NCBI RefSeq assembly: GCF_014649835.1
Contig: NZ_BMTU01000013.1
Location: 62,001 to 126,000, forward strand
Reading direction: 5' to 3'
Source: Streptomyces pilosus
Lineage (GTDB): Bacteria > Actinomycetota > Actinomycetes > Streptomycetales > Streptomycetaceae
DNA: 64,000 bases
Positions within the stretch are counted from its first letter, which is position 1; each line of letters starts with the position of its first letter. Positions 53,087 to 63,557 of this stretch are shown piece by piece. The notes beneath the pieces were generated by a model. The model did no database searches, was not told the DNA's origin, and worked only from the letters and a program-made list of their open reading frames with translations. Made by a program: the position numbers and the translations under genes.

Positions 53087-54532
53087 GTGAGCGCCAACCG
53101 CCCGGCAGCCGTCGTCGTACTCGCAGCGGGTGAGGGCACCCGCATGAAGTCGGCCACTCCGAAGGTTCTGCACGACATCTGTGGCCGTTCCCTGGTGGGC
53201 CACGTCCTCACCGCCGCCGGTGAACTCGACCCGGCGCACCTGGTCGTCGTCGTGGGTCATGCCCGCGAGCAGGTGACCGCGCACCTCTCCGAGGTGGCTC
53301 CCGCCGTCCGCACCGCGGTGCAGGAGGAGCAGAACGGCACGGGGCATGCCGTGCGGATGGGTCTGGAGGAGTTGGGCGGTTCCGTGGACGGGACCGTGGT
53401 GGTGGTGTGCGGTGACACCCCGTTGCTGACGGGTGAGACGTTGCGCCGGCTGTCGGAGACGCATTCCGCGGACGGGAACGCGGTGACCGTGCTGACGGCG
53501 GAGGTGCCGGACGCCACGGGTTACGGGCGGATCGTGCGGGACGGGTCCGGTGCGGTGACCGCGATCGTGGAGCACAAGGACGCGTCGCCCGAGGTGCTGG
53601 CGGTCCGGGAGATCAACTCGGGTGTGTTCGCGTTCGACGGTGCGTTGCTGGCGGACGCGTTGAAGCAGGTGCGGACGGACAACAGTCAGGGTGAGGAGTA
53701 CCTGACGGACGTGCTGGGGATCCTGAGTGGGGCGGGGCACCGGGTGGGTGCGTCGGTGGCGGGGGATCACCGGGAGATCGCGGGGATCAACAACCGTGTG
53801 CAGTTGTCGGAGGCGCGGCGGATCCTGAACGACCGGTTGCTGACGGCGGCGATGCTGTCCGGTGTGACGGTGGTGGATCCGGCGACGACGTGGGTGGACT
53901 CGACGGTGACGTTCGAGCGGGATGTGGTGGTGCATCCGGGTACGCAGTTGCACGGTGCGACGCATCTGGCCGAGGGGTGTGAGGTGGGCCCGAACACGCG
54001 GTTGACGGACACGCGGGTGGGTGCGGGTGCGCGGGTGGACAACACGGTGGCGGTGGGTGCCGAGGTGGGTCCGGAGGCGTCGGTGGGTCCGTACGCGTAT
54101 CTGCGTCCGGGGACGCGTCTGGCGCGCAAGGGCAAGATCGGTACGTATGTGGAGACGAAGAACGCGTCGATCGGTGAGGGGACGAAGGTTCCGCATCTGT
54201 CGTATGTGGGGGATGCCACGATCGGTGAGTTCTCGAACATCGGTGCGGCGAGTGTGTTCGTCAACTACGACGGGGAGCACAAGCACCACACGACGGTCGG
54301 CTCGCATTGCAAGACGGGTTCGGACAACATGTTTGTGGCACCTGTCACGATCGGGGACGGCGCGTACACGGCGGCCGGCTCGGTGATCACGAAGGATGTG
54401 CCGCCCGGTTCGCTGGCCGTGGCCCGTGGTCAGCAGCGGAATATCGAGGGCTGGGTGGCTCGTAAGCGTCCGGGGAGTGCTGCGGCGAAGGCGGCCGAGG
54501 AGGCTTCCCGGGGGTCGGCCGAGGAGGGCTGA
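53087..54532 (+). CDS. glmU: Bifunctional GlmU: N-acetylglucosamine-1-phosphate uridyltransferase / glucosamine-1-phosphate acetyltransferase
   Basis: A 481-residue cytoplasmic enzyme making UDP-GlcNAc for peptidoglycan. The uridyltransferase half (1-230) has LAAGEGTRMKS, followed by the conserved PKVLH, and EEQNGTGHAV and CGDTPLL. The C-terminal half is a left-handed beta-helix of hexapeptide repeats (VGPNTRLTDTRVGAGARVDN) with the acetyl-CoA site around YVETKNASIGEG, NYDGEHKHHT and SDNMFVAPV. A Lys/Ala-rich tail ends it. GTG start with GAAGGG upstream. It is followed after 88 bases by prs, the usual actinobacterial order. Confidence 0.95.
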   Translation: MSANRPAAVVVLAAGEGTRMKSATPKVLHDICGRSLVGHVLTAAGELDPAHLVVVVGHAREQVTAHLSEVAPAVRTAVQEEQNGTGHAVRMGLEELGGSVDGTVVVVCGDTPLLTGETLRRLSETHSADGNAVTVLTAEVPDATGYGRIVRDGSGAVTAIVEHKDASPEVLAVREINSGVFAFDGALLADALKQVRTDNSQGEEYLTDVLGILSGAGHRVGASVAGDHREIAGINNRVQLSEARRILNDRLLTAAMLSGVTVVDPATTWVDSTVTFERDVVVHPGTQLHGATHLAEGCEVGPNTRLTDTRVGAGARVDNTVAVGAEVGPEASVGPYAYLRPGTRLARKGKIGTYVETKNASIGEGTKVPHLSYVGDATIGEFSNIGAASVFVNYDGEHKHHTTVGSHCKTGSDNMFVAPVTIGDGAYTAAGSVITKDVPPGSLAVARGQQRNIEGWVARKRPGSAAAKAAEEASRGSAEEG

Positions 54533-54620
54533 CCGGATTCTGCCGGCTCGAAGACGGCGTACCGTGATAAGTGCACATCTGCACGCCCACCTGCTGCGAC
54601 ACCTCTGAGGAGAAAGTGCT

Positions 54621-55601
54621 GTGACCGGGATCAAGACGACCGGCGAGAAGAAGATGATGCTCTTCTCCGGCCGCGCACACCCCGAGCTTGCCGAGGAGGT
54701 CGCCCGCCAGCTGGGGGTCGGGGTCGTTCCGACGAAGGCCTTCGACTTCGCCAATGGCGAGATCTATGTGAGGTATCAGGAGTCGGCTCGTGGTGCCGAC
54801 TGTTTCCTGATCCAGAGCCACACCGCTCCGATCAACAAGTGGATCATGGAGCAGTTGATCATGATCGATGCGCTGAAGCGTGCTTCGGCGCGGTCGATCA
54901 CGGTGATCGTGCCGTTCTACGGTTACGCGCGGCAGGACAAGAAGCACCGGGGTCGTGAACCGATCTCGGCGCGTCTGATCGCGGATCTGATGAAGACGGC
55001 GGGTGCGACGCGGCTGCTGGCGGTGGATCTGCACACGGATCAGATCCAGGGCTTCTTCGACGGTCCGGTGGATCACTTGTTCGCGCTGCCGCTGCTGGCG
55101 GACTACGTGGGCGCGAAGGTGGACCGTTCGAAGCTGACGGTGGTGTCGCCGGACGCGGGCCGGGTGCGGGTGGCGGACCGGTGGTGCGACCGTCTGGGTG
55201 CCCCGCTGGCGATCGTGCACAAGCGCCGGGACAAGGACGTGGCGAACCAGGTCACCGTGCACGAGGTGGTCGGTGAGGTGAAGGGCCGCGTGTGTGTGCT
55301 GGTGGACGACATGATCGACACGGGTGGCACGATCTGTGCGGCGGCGGACGCGTTGTTCGCGCACGGTGCGGAGGATGTCATCGTGACGGCGACGCACGGT
55401 GTGCTGTCGGGTCCGGCGGCGGACCGGTTGAAGAACTCGCGGGTGAGCGAGTTCGTGTTCACGGACACGTTGCCGACGCCGATCGAGTTGAGCGAGAGCC
55501 TGGACAAGATCAAGGTGCTGTCGATCGCGCCGACGATCGCGCGCGCGACGCGTGAGGTGTTCGAGGACGGGTCTGTGACCAGTCTGTTCGACGAGCAGTA
55601 A
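54621..55601 (+). CDS. prs: Ribose-phosphate pyrophosphokinase
   Basis: A 326-residue class I PRPP synthase: ribose-5-phosphate plus ATP gives PRPP for nucleotide, histidine and tryptophan synthesis. ATP-site residues lie in FANGEIYVR and YGYARQDKKHRGREPIS. LLAVDLHTDQIQGFF is the metal-binding signature, VSPDAGRVRVA follows, and VLVDDMIDTGGTI is the PRPP loop. GTG start at 54621 after GAGGAGAAAG. Second gene of a likely glmU-prs run. Confidence 0.95.
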   Translation: MTGIKTTGEKKMMLFSGRAHPELAEEVARQLGVGVVPTKAFDFANGEIYVRYQESARGADCFLIQSHTAPINKWIMEQLIMIDALKRASARSITVIVPFYGYARQDKKHRGREPISARLIADLMKTAGATRLLAVDLHTDQIQGFFDGPVDHLFALPLLADYVGAKVDRSKLTVVSPDAGRVRVADRWCDRLGAPLAIVHKRRDKDVANQVTVHEVVGEVKGRVCVLVDDMIDTGGTICAAADALFAHGAEDVIVTATHGVLSGPAADRLKNSRVSEFVFTDTLPTPIELSESLDKIKVLSIAPTIARATREVFEDGSVTSLFDEQ

Positions 55602-55646
55602 GGGTTCTGCAGTCGGGCACCCGTGCGGGTCCCGATGATCGTTTTG

Positions 55647-55724
55647 GGTACGGCCTCCTGGTCCGAGTAGACTGCTGCAGTTGCTCGGCGAGGGAGGCCG
55701 TACCGCTTCGGTGAAGCCGTACGG
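55647..55724 (+). promoter_or_regulatory. rplY promoter and leader with overlapping inverted repeats
   Basis: TAGACT (55668-55673), with TTGGGT 18 bases upstream, is a promoter candidate. Hairpin B (55698-55724; CCGTAC-C-GCTTC, GGT, GAAGC-C-GTACGG) lies in the expected 5' leader. Part of it, GGAGGCCGTACC (55693-55704), is also perfectly complementary to GGTACGGCCTCC (55647-55658), which spans the -35/spacer. The alternatives are mutually exclusive if both arms are transcribed. Confidence 0.5.
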
Positions 55725-55805
55725 TGATCCGTTATCGACGCGCTCTTCGTAGCAGGCCGTTCGTGGCCGGGTGACCACGTCCGTTTCTGACTTCGAGGAG
55801 TGACC

Positions 55806-56393
55806 ATGTCCGAGGTGAAGATCGCCGCCACCACGCGCACCGAGTTCGGCAAGGGTGCCGCGCGCCGTATCCGTCGTGAGAACAACGTTCCCGGTGTGGT
55901 GTACGAGCACGGTCTGGAGCCGCTGCACGTCACGCTGCCGGGCCACGAGCTGCTGCTGGCGCTGCGTACGCCGAACGTGCTGATCGCGCTGGACATCGAC
56001 GGCAAGGAGACGCAGCTCGCGATTCCGAAGGCCGTGCAGCGTGACCCGCTGAAGGGCTTCCTGGAGCACGTGGACCTGCTGAAGGTGAAGCGCGGCGAGA
56101 AGGTCCAGGTCGAGATCTACGTGCAGACCGAGGGCGAGCTGGCCCCCGGTGGCAACCTGCTCGAGCATGTCCTGCCGACGCTGCCGGTCGAGGCCGAGGC
56201 CACGCACATCCCGGACGGTGTGACCGTCTCCGTCGAGGGTCTGGCGGCCGGCGCCTCCGTCCTCGCCAAGGACATCCCGCTGCCCTCCGGTGTGACGCTG
56301 GCCGTCGAGGAGGACACGGTGGTCCTCCAGGTGCTGGCCGCGCAGGCCGAGGAGGCGTCCGAAGGCGAGGGCGAAGAGGCCGCCGAGGCCTGA
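55806..56393 (+). CDS. rplY: 50S ribosomal protein L25 / general stress protein Ctc
   Basis: A 195-residue long-form L25 (CTC family) that binds 5S rRNA in the large subunit. The N-terminal L25 domain is seen in AATTRTEFGKGAARRIRREN and VPGVVYEHGLEPLHVTL; the C-terminal TL5-like domain in GVTVSVEGLAAGASVLAKDI. An acidic tail (EEASEGEGEEAAEA) ends it. ATG at 55806 with GAGGAG 7 bases upstream. The pth gene follows 105 bases later, as in many actinobacteria. Confidence 0.95.
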   Translation: MSEVKIAATTRTEFGKGAARRIRRENNVPGVVYEHGLEPLHVTLPGHELLLALRTPNVLIALDIDGKETQLAIPKAVQRDPLKGFLEHVDLLKVKRGEKVQVEIYVQTEGELAPGGNLLEHVLPTLPVEAEATHIPDGVTVSVEGLAAGASVLAKDIPLPSGVTLAVEEDTVVLQVLAAQAEEASEGEGEEAAEA

Positions 56394-56498
56394 TCCTCTT
56401 GGTGAGTCGTTTCGTCGGCCGCTGTTCCCTTGGGGGGCAGCGGCCGACGTGCAGGATGACGCGTGTGCGCGGGTGCGGACCGCGCGGGTGGAGGAGGC

Positions 56499-57110
56499 AT
56501 GGGCGTGACGGCGGACGAGGGCGGCGCGGCGGGTCCCTGGCTGGTGGTGGGGCTGGGCAATCCGGGGCCGGGGTATGCGATGAACCGGCACAACGTGGGG
56601 TTCATGGTGGCTGATCTGCTGGCGGAGCGGATGGGTGGCCGGTTCAAGCGGGCGGGCAAGGCCCAGGCGCAGGTGGTGGAGGGCAGGATCGGTCCTCCGG
56701 GTCCGGGGAACCGGCGGGTGGTGCTGGTGAAGCCGATGTCGTACATGAACCTGTCGGGTGGTCCGGTGAACGCGCTGCGGGAGTTCTACAAGGTGCCGGC
56801 GGCTCGGGTGGTGGCGGTCCATGACGAGTTGGACATCGACTACGGGACGCTGCGGCTGAAGCTGGGTGGCGGGGACAACGGCCACAACGGGCTGAAGTCG
56901 CTGACGGGTGCGTTCGGGCGGGAGTACCACCGGGTGCGGTTCGGGATCGGCAGGCCGCCGGGGCGGATGCCGGTGGCCGATTTCGTGCTGAAGGACTTCT
57001 CGTCGGTGGAGCGCAAGGAGCTGGACTACTTCGTGGACCGTGCGGCGGACGCGGTGGAGTGTCTGGTGCTCGACGGGTTGGAGCGGGCGCAGGGGACGTA
57101 CAACTCCTGA
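56499..57110 (+). CDS. pth: Peptidyl-tRNA hydrolase
   Basis: A 203-residue enzyme that recycles peptidyl-tRNA dropped from ribosomes. Signatures are intact: VVGLGNPGPGYAMNRHNVGF with the catalytic His, VLVKPMSYMNLSG, VAVHDELDIDYG with the catalytic Asp, and GGGDNGHNGLKSL. ATG at 56499 preceded by GGAGG 4 bases away; a GTG at 56505, 7 bases after a second GGAGG, is equally plausible. Confidence 0.95.
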   Translation: MGVTADEGGAAGPWLVVGLGNPGPGYAMNRHNVGFMVADLLAERMGGRFKRAGKAQAQVVEGRIGPPGPGNRRVVLVKPMSYMNLSGGPVNALREFYKVPAARVVAVHDELDIDYGTLRLKLGGGDNGHNGLKSLTGAFGREYHRVRFGIGRPPGRMPVADFVLKDFSSVERKELDYFVDRAADAVECLVLDGLERAQGTYNS

Positions 57111-57197
57111 CCTGCTGAGGGGGCTTCGGTGGGGTTGTCCGGGGTGGTCCCCCACCGGAGTTGACCGGCCGCGAGGTCATGGCCAAGGATCTCGGCC

Positions 57198-57686
57198 ATG
57201 TCTCCTGCGGTCCGCTCCTCCCGTGGCTCTGTCGCCGCGCTGCGTTTCGGCCGGTTCGCTGCGATGGGCACGGTCGCCGCGCTGATCCTGATCGCGGGTG
57301 TGTGGGCGTCGTGGGGTACGGCGCAGCACGCGATGCTGACGAAGGGGCGTGAGCGCGGCACGGTGGCGGTCGAGCGGTGTGCCGGGGGGACGTGCGCCGG
57401 GCCGTACGCCCCGTCGTCGCCGGGCTCGCAGCCGCGTGCGGAGGTGCGGCTGGAGAGTTCGGTGGCCGTGGAGGAGGGCCGGACGTACGCGGTGGTGCTG
57501 AAGCCGGGGGGCGAGGAGGGGGTCCGTGCGGGGCCGGCCGGGATCCTCTACGCGTGGGTGCCGCTGGGGGGTGCGCTGCTGCTCGCGTCGGTGGTCGTGG
57601 CGGGCGGTCTGCTGCGGACGCGGGTGGCGTGGGTGATGGCGCTGTCGGGGGCGGCGCTGCTCACGGCGGCTTTCCTGGTGGTCTGA
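57198..57686 (+). CDS. Small membrane protein
   Basis: A 162-residue protein with two membrane segments (MGTVAALILIAGVWASWGTA and PLGGALLLASVVVAGGLL, followed by a third hydrophobic stretch AWVMALSGAALLTAAFLVV). Between them lies an extracytoplasmic loop of about 75 residues with a Cys pair (ERCAGGTCAG) that could be disulfide-bonded. Function unknown. AAGGA lies 10 bases upstream of the ATG. It is followed by a tandem repeat and a terminator. Confidence 0.7.
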   Translation: MSPAVRSSRGSVAALRFGRFAAMGTVAALILIAGVWASWGTAQHAMLTKGRERGTVAVERCAGGTCAGPYAPSSPGSQPRAEVRLESSVAVEEGRTYAVVLKPGGEEGVRAGPAGILYAWVPLGGALLLASVVVAGGLLRTRVAWVMALSGAALLTAAFLVV

Positions 57687-57689
57687 GAC

Positions 57690-57757
57690 GGCCGTTGGTC
57701 CGAGAGGGCCGGTGATCCGGGACGGCCGGTGGTCCGGGACGGCCGGTGGTCCGGGAC
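57690..57757. repeat. Four tandem copies of a 17-bp repeat
   Basis: Units GGCCGTTGGTCCGAGAG, GGCCGGTGATCCGGGAC and two identical GGCCGGTGGTCCGGGAC follow one another immediately after the stop codon of the small membrane protein. The last two are perfect copies and the first is the most diverged. Confidence 0.8.
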
Positions 57758-57761
57758 GGGG

Positions 57762-57804
57762 AGTGCCCCCGGTCCCGTACGTCGCGTACGGGGCCGGGGG
57801 CACT
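57762..57804. terminator. Bidirectional terminator between the small membrane protein and ppc
   Basis: A 20-bp stem (57762-57781 with 57785-57804; AGTGCCCCCGGTCCCGTACG) has a TCG loop and one G-U pair. It serves convergent genes. Confidence 0.85.
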
Positions 57805-57817
57805 GTCGTGTTCCGGG

Positions 57818-60550
<2,733 letters not shown>

Positions 60551-60720
60551 AGGTGCGGCTCCTTGCAGTGTTGAAGCTCGTCTGGAGGGAACCCGGACGG
60601 CCGTCTCGCGCGGCGTGCGCCGCTTACGGGCCGGGCGTCCGGGAAGAAATCAGAGCGGACCGCGCTGTCCGACCGGCTTCCAGGATAGGTGTCGGCCCGG
60701 ACGCGCAGGCTCACGGGCTC

Positions 60721-60777
60721 TTGCCGTGGGGCGACGCACTGCCATACTTACGTTGCCGTAGGTTACGGAACCGTAGG
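60721..60777 (+). promoter_or_regulatory. Desaturase operon promoter with CCGTA/TACGG operator at the start site
   Basis: TTGCCG (60721-60726) and CATACT (60743-60748) are 16 bases apart. Overlapping and following the expected start site are CCGTA-GGT-TACGG (60756-60768), and a second CCGTAGG at 60771-60777, 15 bases after the first. A repressor bound there would block initiation; the TetR protein encoded downstream is the obvious candidate. Confidence 0.6.
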
Positions 60778-60839
60778 GAAAGCTGCTGTTCCGGTCGCCC
60801 GGCACCCACCCTCAGTCCACATACCCCACAGGGGAACGT

Positions 60840-61853
60840 ATGACCTCACGTCCCGATGTGCTCGACGAAGCCTCGAAGCGGCGCCCGGCCGACGACGCGA
60901 TGCCCTCCGCCACGCTGGGCGGGGAGCGCAAGCGCTCCATCGAGCAGATCACGCTGCTGCTCTTCATCACCGTCCCGTTCCTGGCGCTGGTGGCGGCGGT
61001 GCCGCTGGCGTGGGGGTGGGGGGTGAGCTGGCTGGACCTCGGTCTGCTGGTCTTCTTCTACTTCCTCGGGTGCCACGGCATCACGATCGGTTTCCACCGT
61101 CACTTCACGCACGGTTCGTTCAAGGCGAAGCGGCCGCTGAAGATCGCGCTGGCGATCGCCGGGTCGATGGCGGTGGAGGGGCCCCTGGTGCGGTGGGTGG
61201 CCGATCACCGCAAGCACCACAGGTTCTCCGACGACGAGGGCGACCCGCATTCGCCGTGGAAGTACGGGGAGACGGTCCCGGCGCTGATGAAGGGCCTGTG
61301 GTGGGCGCACATCGGCTGGATGTTCGACGAGGAGCAGACGCCGCAGGACAAGTACGCCCCGGATCTGATCAAGGATCCGGCGCTGCGGGCGATCTCGCGG
61401 CAGTTCATCCTGTGGACGCTGGTGTCGCTGGCGCTCCCGGCGCTGATCGGCGGTCTGGTCACCCTGTCGTGGTGGGGCGCGTTCACCGGGTTCTTCTGGG
61501 GTTCGCTGGTGCGGGTGGCGCTGCTGCACCACGTGACGTGGTCGATCAACTCGATCTGTCACGCGGTCGGCAAGCGCCCGTTCAAGTCGCGGGACCGTTC
61601 GGGCAACGTGTGGTGGCTGGCGATCCTGTCGTGCGGTGAGTCCTGGCACAACCTGCACCACGCCGACCCGACGTCGGCGCGGCACGGTGTGGAGCGGGGA
61701 CAGCTCGATTCCAGCGCGCGCCTGATCCGCTGGTTCGAGCGGCTGGGCTGGGCCTACGACGTGCGGTGGCCGTCACGCTCGCGTATCGATTCGCGGCGCA
61801 GCACCACGGGGGGCGGCGCCCGGCGAGGGAAGGAACCCGTCGAGGCGGCATGA
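60840..61853 (+). CDS. Acyl-CoA/acyl-lipid delta-9 fatty acid desaturase
   Basis: A 337-residue integral membrane di-iron desaturase. The three histidine boxes are HRHFTH (86-91), HRKHH (123-127) and HNLHH (270-274). Hydrophobic pairs lie around ITLLLFITVPFLALVAAVPL and LGLLVFFYFLGCHGITIGF, and later LVSLALPALIGGLV. It adds a double bond to saturated acyl chains and so adjusts membrane fluidity; cfa in the same window could modify its product. ATG at 60840 with AGGGGA upstream. Its stop overlaps the TetR start (ATGA). Confidence 0.93.
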   Translation: MTSRPDVLDEASKRRPADDAMPSATLGGERKRSIEQITLLLFITVPFLALVAAVPLAWGWGVSWLDLGLLVFFYFLGCHGITIGFHRHFTHGSFKAKRPLKIALAIAGSMAVEGPLVRWVADHRKHHRFSDDEGDPHSPWKYGETVPALMKGLWWAHIGWMFDEEQTPQDKYAPDLIKDPALRAISRQFILWTLVSLALPALIGGLVTLSWWGAFTGFFWGSLVRVALLHHVTWSINSICHAVGKRPFKSRDRSGNVWWLAILSCGESWHNLHHADPTSARHGVERGQLDSSARLIRWFERLGWAYDVRWPSRSRIDSRRSTTGGGARRGKEPVEAA

Positions 61854-62527
61854 TGGTCGGCGTGGCGACCGACTCCAGCAGCACCCCGAGCAACGACAAG
61901 CCGCGGCGTGCGCGCCGCACCCGGATGACCGGTGCGGAGCGCCGCCAGCAGCTGCTGGAGATCGGCCGCACCCTGTTCGCGGCGAAGGGCTTCGAGGGCA
62001 CGTCGGTGGAGGAGATCGCGGCGAAGGCCGGGGTCTCCAAGCCGGTGGTGTACGAGCACTTCGGCGGCAAGGAGGGGCTGTACGCGGTGGTGGTGGACCG
62101 TGAGATGCGGCGCCTGCTGGACATGGTGACCGGTTCGCTGACGGCCGGTCACCCGCGTGAGCTGTGCGAGCAGGCCGCGTTCGCGCTGCTGGACTACATC
62201 GAGGAGTACACGGACGGTTTCCGCATCCTGGTGCGGGACTCGCCCATCCCCCAGTCGACGGGGACCTTCGCGTCCCTGATCTCGGACATCGCCACCCAGG
62301 TGGAGGACATCCTGGGGCGCGAGTTCAAGTCCCGCGGCTTCGACCCGAAGCTGGCCCCGCTGTACGCGCAGGCCCTGGTCGGGATGGTGGCGCTGACGGG
62401 CCAGTGGTGGCTGGACGTGCGCCGGCCGAAGAAGGCGGAGGTGGCGGCGCACCTGGTGAACCTGGCCTGGCACGGGCTGGACGGCCTGGAGCCGAAGCCC
62501 CGGCTGATAGGCCACCGGAAGTCCTAG
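61850..62527 (+). CDS. TetR-family regulator coupled to the desaturase gene
   Basis: A 225-residue repressor. After a disordered 25-residue basic leader, the HTH is complete: RRQQLLEIGRTLFAAKGFEG, then TSVEEIAAKAGVSKPVVYEH and FGGKEGLYAVVVDRE. The rest is the helical ligand-binding domain. Its start overlaps the desaturase stop by four bases, so the two are made together. This and the CCGTA/TACGG site at the operon start suggest feedback control of desaturation by an acyl-CoA-type signal; that is inference. The ATG at 61853 is an alternative start. Confidence 0.9.
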   Translation: MMVGVATDSSSTPSNDKPRRARRTRMTGAERRQQLLEIGRTLFAAKGFEGTSVEEIAAKAGVSKPVVYEHFGGKEGLYAVVVDREMRRLLDMVTGSLTAGHPRELCEQAAFALLDYIEEYTDGFRILVRDSPIPQSTGTFASLISDIATQVEDILGREFKSRGFDPKLAPLYAQALVGMVALTGQWWLDVRRPKKAEVAAHLVNLAWHGLDGLEPKPRLIGHRKS

Positions 62528-62634
62528 CGGGGCTCCGGGACCGCGTACCGGTCGCCCGCCGGGTCCTCGGGGCCGGGCGGGGCGACGGGCCGGGCGGGGG
62601 CGGCGGCGGTAGGCGGAGGCGGCGGCGGTGGGCG

Positions 62635-63438
62635 TCACGTCTCCTTGACGGCGACCGCGAAGACGCGGCGGAAGGGGAACGGGGTGCCGTGGGGGCCGGC
62701 GGGGTAGGCGGCCCGCAGGGCCGTCCGGTAGTCGGCGACGAAGGCCTCGCGGGCCTCCGGATCGCCGTCCAGGGCGGTGAGGACGGGCCGCAGCGCCGTC
62801 CCCGCGACCCAGTCGAGGACCGGGTCCGGTCCGGCCAGCAGGTGGACGTACGTGGTCTCCCAGGCGTCGGCCGCGCAGCCGAGGGCGGTGAGGCGCTCCA
62901 GGTAGGTCTGCGGGCGGAGGACGGCCTCCTCGTGGCGCAGCACTCCGGTCAGGCGGGAGCGCCACCGCGGGGAAGCGGCCAGGTCCCGCATCAGGGTGTG
63001 GCTGGGGGCGTCGAAGTTGCCCGGCACCTGGAAGGCGAAGGTGCCGCCCGGGGTGAGCCCTTCGATCCACTTCCCGAACCGGTCCGCGTGACCCGGTACC
63101 CAGTGCAGCGTGGCGTTGCTGACGATCAGGTCGTACGGCTCCCCGGGTGCCCAGGCGCGGAGGTCGGCGTGGGTGAAGTCGAGCCGGTCGGCCGGGTGGT
63201 CGGCGCGGGCCCGGTCGAGCATCTCGGGCGAGTTGTCGTAGCCGGTGACGCGGGCGGTGGGCCAGCGGGCGGCGAGGAGCGCGGTGCCGTTGCCCGCGCC
63301 GCAGCCGAGGTCGGCGATGCGGGCCGGGTCGCGCGGGAGCCGCGGGAGGCGGGCCAGCAGGTCGGTGAAGGGCCGGGTGCGATGACCGGCGTGACGGAGG
63401 TACTGGGCGGGGTCCCAGACGGGGGTGGTGGCGGACAT
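62635..63438 (-). CDS. tam: Trans-aconitate 2-methyltransferase
   Basis: A 267-residue SAM-dependent methyltransferase that esterifies trans-aconitate, an inhibitor of aconitase. WDPAQYLRHAGHRTRPFTDL at the N-terminus, the SAM motif IADLGCGAGNGTALLA, VTGYDNSPEML and LIVSNATLHWVPGH are as in Tam. ATG at 63438 with GGGAGG 4 bases upstream. In S. coelicolor tam is divergent from and repressed by tamR; the same arrangement is seen here with 119 bases between starts. Confidence 0.93.
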   Translation of the reverse strand: MSATTPVWDPAQYLRHAGHRTRPFTDLLARLPRLPRDPARIADLGCGAGNGTALLAARWPTARVTGYDNSPEMLDRARADHPADRLDFTHADLRAWAPGEPYDLIVSNATLHWVPGHADRFGKWIEGLTPGGTFAFQVPGNFDAPSHTLMRDLAASPRWRSRLTGVLRHEEAVLRPQTYLERLTALGCAADAWETTYVHLLAGPDPVLDWVAGTALRPVLTALDGDPEAREAFVADYRTALRAAYPAGPHGTPFPFRRVFAVAVKET

Positions 63439-63493
63439 GGGGCCTCCCGGTGGCCGGCGGCGGACGGGTACCCCCACCCTCACCCCCCACACA

Positions 63494-63524
63494 TCTCGAC
63501 GTCAAGAGACTCGACATCAAGAGA
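63494..63524. promoter_or_regulatory. TamR-type operator repeats in the tam-tamR intergenic region
   Basis: CTCGACGTCAAGAGA (63495-63509) and CTCGACATCAAGAGA (63510-63524) are adjacent direct repeats. Each contains an imperfect dyad of form TCT-N-GA-NN-TC-N-AGA. They lie in the AT-richest part of the tam-tamR intergenic region, as expected for MarR-family sites. Confidence 0.65.
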
Positions 63525-63557
63525 CTTCACATCGACACAACCACTACACTGATCGTC

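Noticed and set aside
52000..53100. Skew flip as a replication origin
   Set aside because: There is no dnaA, dnaN or DnaA-box cluster, and the gene content belongs to a core region away from oriC in S. coelicolor.
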